This document shows, piece after piece, positions 60,801 through 64,000 of a stretch of 64,000 nucleotides of DNA. A program made the position numbers and the translations under genes. Source of the stretch: Mermis nigrescens. Lineage: Eukaryota > Nematoda > Enoplea > Mermithida > Mermithidae. Position 1 is the first letter of the stretch, and every line of letters begins with the position of its first letter. Below the pieces are notes generated by a model. It was not told the origin of the DNA. It saw only the letters and a program-made list of their open reading frames with translations, and did not search any database. The DNA is taken from positions 248,001 through 312,000 of the forward strand of contig JAVLUZ010000344.1 in the NCBI GenBank assembly GCA_036768485.1. Reading direction: 5' to 3'.

Positions 60801-61182
60801 TTTAATGGTAGGTTTAAACTTTAAGTTTCTCTTGGTTTACAACTCTCGCTTAGCAAGCTCAATAATTTGCATTTGAAGATGTTCGAGCGCATGTTGTACA
60901 TATGGGCGATTAAACACCCAGCCAGCGGCTACGTGCAGGGCATAAACGACCTGGTTACCCCGTTTTTTGTCGTTTTTCTCTCCGAATTCGTCGACTCGAA
61001 CAAAGAAGTTGGCTCGGTCGACTTGGCTTCGATGCCTCGGCTGCAAAGGGAGGCCGTCGAGGCGGACAGCTTCTGGTGCGTCTCGCTTCTGTTGGACACG
61101 ATTCAGGAAAATTACATCTTCGCCCAGCCGGGCATACAACTCAAAGTTCGCGTGTTGGAACGTTTGGTCAGTCGGGTGGATA
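51750..61182 (+). CDS. TBC1D22-family Rab GTPase-activating protein, 8 exons (C-terminus off window)
   Basis: TBC proteins stimulate GTP hydrolysis on Rab GTPases; TBC1D22 members act at the Golgi (family knowledge). Exons 51750-51808, 52271-52459, 53692-53852, 55849-56043, 56163-56233, 57591-57719, 57801-57866 and 60879-61182 join with all phases matching. The N-terminus (SWSRRTSVPG) and FANFEA|SVSDAWSVDD align with TBC1D22A. The TBC domain has RPTAW (R-x3-W), HIDIPR (arginine finger of IxxDxxR) and GYVQGINDLVTPFF (glutamine finger), then EADSFWC and NYIFAQPGIQ. The last donor is GTAAGT at 61183; the rest of the TBC domain lies beyond 64000 or in unread sequence. Introns hold MITEs, one 42 bp after exon 7. 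Which TBC1D22 paralogue is undecided. Confidence 0.93.
52271..52459 (+). CDS. TBC1D22-type exon 2
   Basis: Acceptor TTTTAG, donor GTTGGC. It encodes a low-conservation N-terminal stretch (IKPLNKNSQWSSRLDQKILN, MPVEAKFQHNTPRPVSVL) ending ANFANFEA. The last two bases join C of exon 3 to code Ser. Confidence 0.75.
52796..53244 (+). mobile_element. M1 hAT-type MITE, copy 4
   Basis: 449 bp flanked by ATTTGGTC on both sides (52788-52795, 53245-53252), in intron 2 of the TBC1D22-type gene, same strand. The left end is CAGTGTTTTTTTGTA. Confidence 0.9.
53692..53852 (+). CDS. TBC1D22-type exon 3
   Basis: Acceptor TTTTTAG, donor GTTTAC. It begins VSDAWSVDDCLINPAAAQLS and includes VLKHHS, matching the SDAW...VLRNHS segment of TBC1D22A. 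It ends with G of a Glu codon completed by exon 4. Confidence 0.85.
53914..54144 (-). mobile_element. M3-like MITE in TBC1D22-type intron 3
   Basis: ACATACATGTAAGAGGG start and CGAGCCGTTACATTAACG end with an M3 interior in reverse orientation, 60 bp after exon 3. Confidence 0.68.
54596..54666 (+). repeat. (ATC)n microsatellite
   Basis: GATGATGATGATCACC then (ATC)n with ATT variants; the first part is self-complementary to the second. Confidence 0.93.
54723..54893 (-). mobile_element. M2 hAT-type MITE, copy c
   Basis: 171 bp in reverse orientation with CAGGCACGTA / ACACGTGCCTG ends. Flanks CCTGATGC and CCTTACGC agree at 6 of 8 bases. Confidence 0.78.
55849..56043 (+). CDS. TBC1D22-type exon 4
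   Basis: Acceptor TTTGACAG, donor GTAAAT. It encodes a linker and then EEAKFIRIEKLLNSPTVDL, equivalent to the REASRLDKFKQLL...TDLEEL region just before the TBC domain. Confidence 0.85.
56163..56233 (+). CDS. TBC1D22-type exon 5 (R-x3-W motif)
   Basis: Seventy-one bases: DELRKECWKGIPHKLRPTAW then RIIS. This is the opening TBC motif (GIP..LRPTAW). Acceptor GTTTTAG, donor GTAATT. Confidence 0.9.
56515..56953 (+). mobile_element. M2 hAT-type MITE, copy d, split by an M5 element
   Basis: Ends CAGGCACGTAGC and CACGTGCCTG with flanks AGTTTAGT and TGTTTAGT (7/8). An M5 element occupies 56659-56917, so M2 inserted first. Confidence 0.8.
56659..56917 (-). mobile_element. M5 MITE nested in M2 copy d
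   Basis: Begins CACACATGGGCGTGG and ends GCTGCCCACGTATG; flanks GCCCGAAC and GTCTGAAC agree at 6/8. Confidence 0.75.
57185..57333 (-). mobile_element. M2 MITE, truncated copy e
   Basis: Begins CAGGCACGTATCTC and runs through the shared interior, but lacks the second terminus, breaking off in AGAATAGATTTT. Confidence 0.7.
57591..57719 (+). CDS. TBC1D22-type exon 6
   Basis: Forty-three codons, phase 0 on both sides: GYLPPNKTHMDRVLKKKRED, YFDFVQQYYHTRHDEKNQDT, FRQ. It matches the GYLP...EYFxFIxHYYDSRNDE...QDTYRQ segment of TBC1D22. Donor GTACGT. Confidence 0.93.
57801..57866 (+). CDS. TBC1D22-type exon 7 (arginine finger)
   Basis: Twenty-two codons, IHIDIPRMCPLMPLFQQQ then IVQE, between GCTTCAG and GTAGGT. 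The Arg of HIDIPR is the catalytic arginine finger of TBC GAPs. Confidence 0.93.
57908..58076 (-). mobile_element. M2 hAT-type MITE, copy f
   Basis: 169 bp flanked by perfect GTACTCAT duplications (57900-57907, 58077-58084), starting 42 bp after TBC1D22-type exon 7. Confidence 0.9.
58500..58928 (-). mobile_element. M1 hAT-type MITE, copy 5 (reverse)
   Basis: 429 bp in reverse orientation, flanked by perfect AACTGAAC duplications (58492-58499, 58929-58936). It contains both hairpins and both palindromes. Intron 7 of the TBC1D22-type gene. Confidence 0.9.
59414..59658 (+). mobile_element. M5 MITE in TBC1D22-type intron 7
   Basis: CATATGTGGGCAGC to ACGCCAGGTGTG with CAAGCACTATCCATTGGCAT inside. 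Flanking duplication not convincing. Confidence 0.7.
59885..60365 (+). repeat. SINE-like repeat with tRNA-related head
   Basis: Head GGGGGCTTGGTGGTAGTACT resembles box A and GGTCCGAGACTCGAATCAC box B; the body continues to CGGGAAACTATAGTCCCTG and contains GGCGCTTTGCGCC at 60049. A reverse copy lies at 18460-18850. Confidence 0.6.
60575..60857. repeat. perfect 80-bp inverted repeat around a (TAA)n microsatellite
   Basis: Arms 60575-60654 and 60778-60857 are exact reverse complements over 80 bases; the 123-bp loop is TAA/TGA repeats. The right arm ends 21 bp before TBC1D22-type exon 8. Confidence 0.92.
60879..61182 (+). CDS. TBC1D22-type exon 8 (glutamine finger)
   Basis: 101 codons from MFERMLYIWAIKHPASGYVQ to LERLVSRVD, donor GTAAGT. 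YVQG carries the catalytic Gln. The acceptor TTTGAAG lacks a strong pyrimidine tract, and the right arm of an 80-bp perfect inverted repeat ends 21 bp before the exon. Confidence 0.94.
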
Positions 61183-61217
61183 GTAAGTTCGAAATTTAGA
61201 TTGAACGTAGACGGAAG

Positions 61218-61707
61218 CTGTGTTTTTTGTACAAGGTCCGTTTTTTATGTGCAAAGATGGTCCCTAGAAGTCTTTGTACATTTTGTATACAAATTTTTTT
61301 GGATACTATAGTATGGTACAGTAGCGATTTTAGTGTGGCAAAAACAGACTTGTTCGACCTTTCGTACCTGCACCGATTTCTTGTCCGCAACCGAGGAAGG
61401 AGTTGTACGTCGGGTAAAATCTGTTTAGTGTATTTTAGCTAATTTCTGGGTTTCTGAGGGCAAAAATCAGCTAATAATCGTCTCAAAACGGCGCGAAGTG
61501 CCGAGAAATTTGACATTTTTCCTTTCGAAATGCAATCAAGGTACATATAGAACACAATTACTCATTTCGGCGCGAAGCGCCGAGAATTTTTGCGAATTTT
61601 AAACCTTTTTTGCAGTTTTTGTCTTCCCAAAAATCTTCGTACATGTACAAAGACGGTCCCCAAAAGTCTTTGTACATCTGGAAAAATCTTTGCCGAATAC
61701 AAAAAAA
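61218..61707 (-). mobile_element. M1 hAT-type MITE, copy 6 (reverse)
   Basis: Reverse copy 36 bp after TBC1D22-type exon 8. Flanks GACGGAAG and GAAGGAAG match at 7 of 8 bases. About 60 bases of extra sequence sit at 61362-61421 compared with the other copies. Confidence 0.8.
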
Positions 61708-62393
61708 GAAGGAAGGACCGCTTTATCGAAAAATTCCGAAAATTCCAAATTTCGAACAATTTTAAACAAAAAATATAAAAACAAAAAATATAAAAATTGT
61801 TCTTCTCTGCTTGATACATTTTTTCCATGCATTTTACGGCATATAATTTAGTTTACTTTCTTCAAAATACTAAACGAATAAGGACTTAGTTAGTTCTCTC
61901 AATATATGTAGATTAGTGATTTAAATTCTTTTATGCCGGCAATTGACATCATTGTTAAGCGAGACAAAGCAATCCCGTTTGTGTCGTTTTTGTCTTTTTT
62001 GTATCGGACTCTTTTTTGTACATACGTGTAAGAAATAGGCTGCGGGTGTAGTTGGGCAAAGTGTATATTTTTCCATAGTGGTCTAATTGCTGTTCGTTTA
62101 TCAGCCATATTAAATGCACAAATGGAATATTTCACCTACGCCAAATAGCCTATGCAAATTACTGTACTGCATATGCACATGTCGAGTAATAAGTTTGCAT
62201 GTAGATGCACAAGATTAGGGTCGGCAGGCAGGAGGGGAGTAAAATCCCAGAAATGCAATGCAATAAATTCAGTGTTCACGCTTATTTGTATTGAAACGAC
62301 GTGAATGGTCAAAATTGTCTATAAAATGCTTTTTGTAATAATAACGCCTTTAAAGCATTATCAGTCCATTTCGACTGCATTAATCGCTTTTAA

Positions 62394-62591
62394 CCAAAGG
62401 TGGGCGGCATCAAAGTTCTGGTCTGGGGGGTGCAAGATTTTTTCAAAGGTAAAAAATGGCCTTAAAAATGGTGGTATGGCGAAAAACATCATTTTTCAAC
62501 GTTTCTGATCGAGCACTATCCAAACCAAAAAATCTCAACAATTGAATTCGCTTTGGATGCATACCCCTAAATCCCCACGCCCAGGTACGCT
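62394..62591 (+). mobile_element. M5 MITE, internally shortened
   Basis: AAAGGTGGGCGGCATCAAAG to CCACGCCCAGGTACG; about 60 bp of the usual interior is missing. Confidence 0.65.
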
Positions 62592-63259
62592 TATCGAAAT
62601 TGAATGATTTGGGGCGCTTTTTGATTAAAACGAACCTTAAAGTATTTATCAAGCACCGAAAATTGTGAAATTACTGTTTTTTTCCTCAAAAATAATGCAA
62701 AAACACGTTTTAACAGCTCATGATCGCCGAGCAATACCTGTTTAGCTGATCCTGCAGCGGGGGTAACCTCCTCGCCATCCGTGTGCATGCACATGTGAAT
62801 TTGACGAGGTTAAAGCAAGGGTATGTCTTTTAACATTTGTGGCACAAATGCATTCATTGTTATCATAGAGATTTTTACACAATTTTTAAATGGGTACGTA
62901 TGTACATACATATTGTATTACTATGTGCCTGTGCTTGTTGAATCATAGGTAGCGCGTTAGCGCGTACCTATAATATACTTGGGTGCCCCCAACATATGAG
63001 CCCCCTACAGCTATAACGGGACACATCTGGGAGGTGCGGTGTTTTTAGGATAGATAATAAAAAAGATTCTGCGCTCTTTTTCTTTTGTTTACACTCAATA
63101 TTGAGTTTGTGATGAGCGTGTAAAGTTTTGGCATAACGTTATAACATATAGCGATTTTTGGTGCTTTTTTCCGCTAGCGCCTACACAACTCTGTAAAGTG
63201 TCTCATGCAATTTAATAGGATAGAATTGTAGAGGATAGAATTCTCTAAATATAAATTTT

Positions 63260-63985
63260 TTGTTTTTCGAATTTCGCATTAATTCTTGTGAGTGAGTGTA
63301 AAGAGTTTAAAAATCCGCGGGCTTAAAGACAGATTTTGCTTGAGTTTTTGACTTCTTTTTGTCTGCCAAATTCTTTATATAAGAGTCCCTTAAAAACTTA
63401 TTTATGGAAAAGTACTACGCTTAAAGGGCTACACGAGGAACTTATTCGCAATCGTGGAAACTCAATACGTAGTTCTGCTGGTTTGAAGTTTACACTCATG
63501 TGGTGGACCAAAAACACGTTTTTGTCTTCTTTTAATTTATCAACCGCGTCGCTTATAAATTAGAGCATGCGAAATATTATAAAAATAAAGTACGCCTCAA
63601 GGGTTACTGATCCCACTTGGACGCGTTTCTTTAAACTCAATGTAGAGTTAATTTCAATAGTGTAAACTTTAAACTCTGGGGTAAAAAACACGTTTTTGAC
63701 CGTTTTTTGTCTATCATTCACTCCGGTTTTGAATGACTAGTGCGAACTACTCTAGAAATAAGGTATATGGGAATAATTACACATCGCACTTAGTCGCGTT
63801 TCTTTACACTCAAACTGAGATATTTTTAGAGATGTGAAGTTCCATCTTCTGGATGAAAAAAGACGTTTTTGGCAGGTTTGTGTCTGTCACATCATCCCGA
63901 TATGAATTGGGACACGATACTAATTATAAAAATGTACTAAACGTCGAGGATGACGCATGCACGTAAGCGCGTTCAATTACACCAA
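63260..63985 (+). repeat. ~175-bp degenerate tandem repeat at the right edge
   Basis: CGCGTTTCTTTAAACTCAAT...GTAAACTTTAAACTCTGG...AACACGTTTTTGACCG...TTTTGTCTATC recurs near 63470, 63620 and 63800. It probably continues past 64000. Confidence 0.6.
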
Positions 63986-64000
63986 ATATTGAGTCATTGT

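Larger units (their letters stand above)
61183..64000. other. TBC1D22-type intron 8 (open at the right edge)
   Basis: Holds M1 copy 6, a shortened M5 element and a ~175-bp tandem repeat. I could not find the next TBC exon, so the remainder of the domain should be beyond 64000. Confidence 0.6.

Noticed and set aside
60837..61139. Minus-strand frame over TBC exon 8
   Set aside because: Shadow of the plus-strand TBC exon.
60967..61311. Plus-strand frame rich in Ser/Arg in the TBC exon
   Set aside because: Wrong frame relative to the GYVQGIND frame; runs into an M1 element.

Overview
The window is animal nuclear DNA: AT-rich, with small phase-consistent coding exons separated by kilobase introns, standard GT/AG splice sites, and very many short non-autonomous DNA transposons. 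Gene content (an ACK-type SAM/tyrosine kinase and a TBC1D22-type Rab GAP) is metazoan. The I/Jockey-like LINE tail, Tc1/mariner, PIF/Harbinger and hAT mix would suit an arthropod or another invertebrate, but the species cannot be fixed from the sequence alone. Nothing bacterial or phage-like is present, and no CRISPR array was seen.

Three host genes were reconstructed exon by exon. (1) Minus strand, 16837 to 1037 and continuing off the left edge: the N-terminal SAM-like region and most of the kinase domain of an ACK/TNK2-family kinase, 7 exons, every phase matching. (2) Minus strand, 42849 to 24955: a gene I cannot name, coding for an N-terminal coiled coil, one 1245-bp Pro/Ser/Lys-rich exon with degenerate ~30-residue repeats, and a basic C-terminal tail. 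Nine exons were found, and one exon appears to be missing between exons 2 and 3. (3) Plus strand, 51750 to 61182 and continuing off the right edge: a TBC1D22-family RabGAP, 8 exons, all phases matching, with the TBC dual-finger motifs R-x3-W, IxxDxxR and YxQ present.

The rest is mostly mobile DNA. Several short element families are flanked by 8-bp target-site duplications that can be read directly, which together with CAG/CAT/TAG-type termini points to hAT superfamily MITEs: a ~440-bp family (M1), a ~165-bp family beginning CAGGCACGTA (M2), a ~220-bp family beginning CATACATGTAAC (M3), a ~400-bp family beginning CATACATG (M4), a ~250-bp family (M5), CAGTGGCGGATCC elements and single copies. 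Two longer hAT-like elements (13450-14519 and 31488-33716) have tandem subterminal palindromes, and the second holds another 1.3-kb element inside it. There is also a deleted Tc1/mariner element, a PIF/Harbinger remnant, two LINE fragments, a TA-flanked MITE family, tRNA-like SINE candidates, several foldback elements, one Foldback-like element built from inverted arrays of a 17-bp repeat, and satellite-like tandem arrays.

The most unusual signals are: a 13-bp hairpin motif GGCGCTTCGCGCC (5-bp stem, 3-nt loop) recurring in otherwise different repeat families and essentially absent from exons; a four-element nest at 49367-51474 whose insertion order can be read from target-site duplications; a perfect 80-bp inverted repeat placed 21 bp before a TBC1D22 exon; and the inverted 17-bp arrays at 36.2-37.5 kb.
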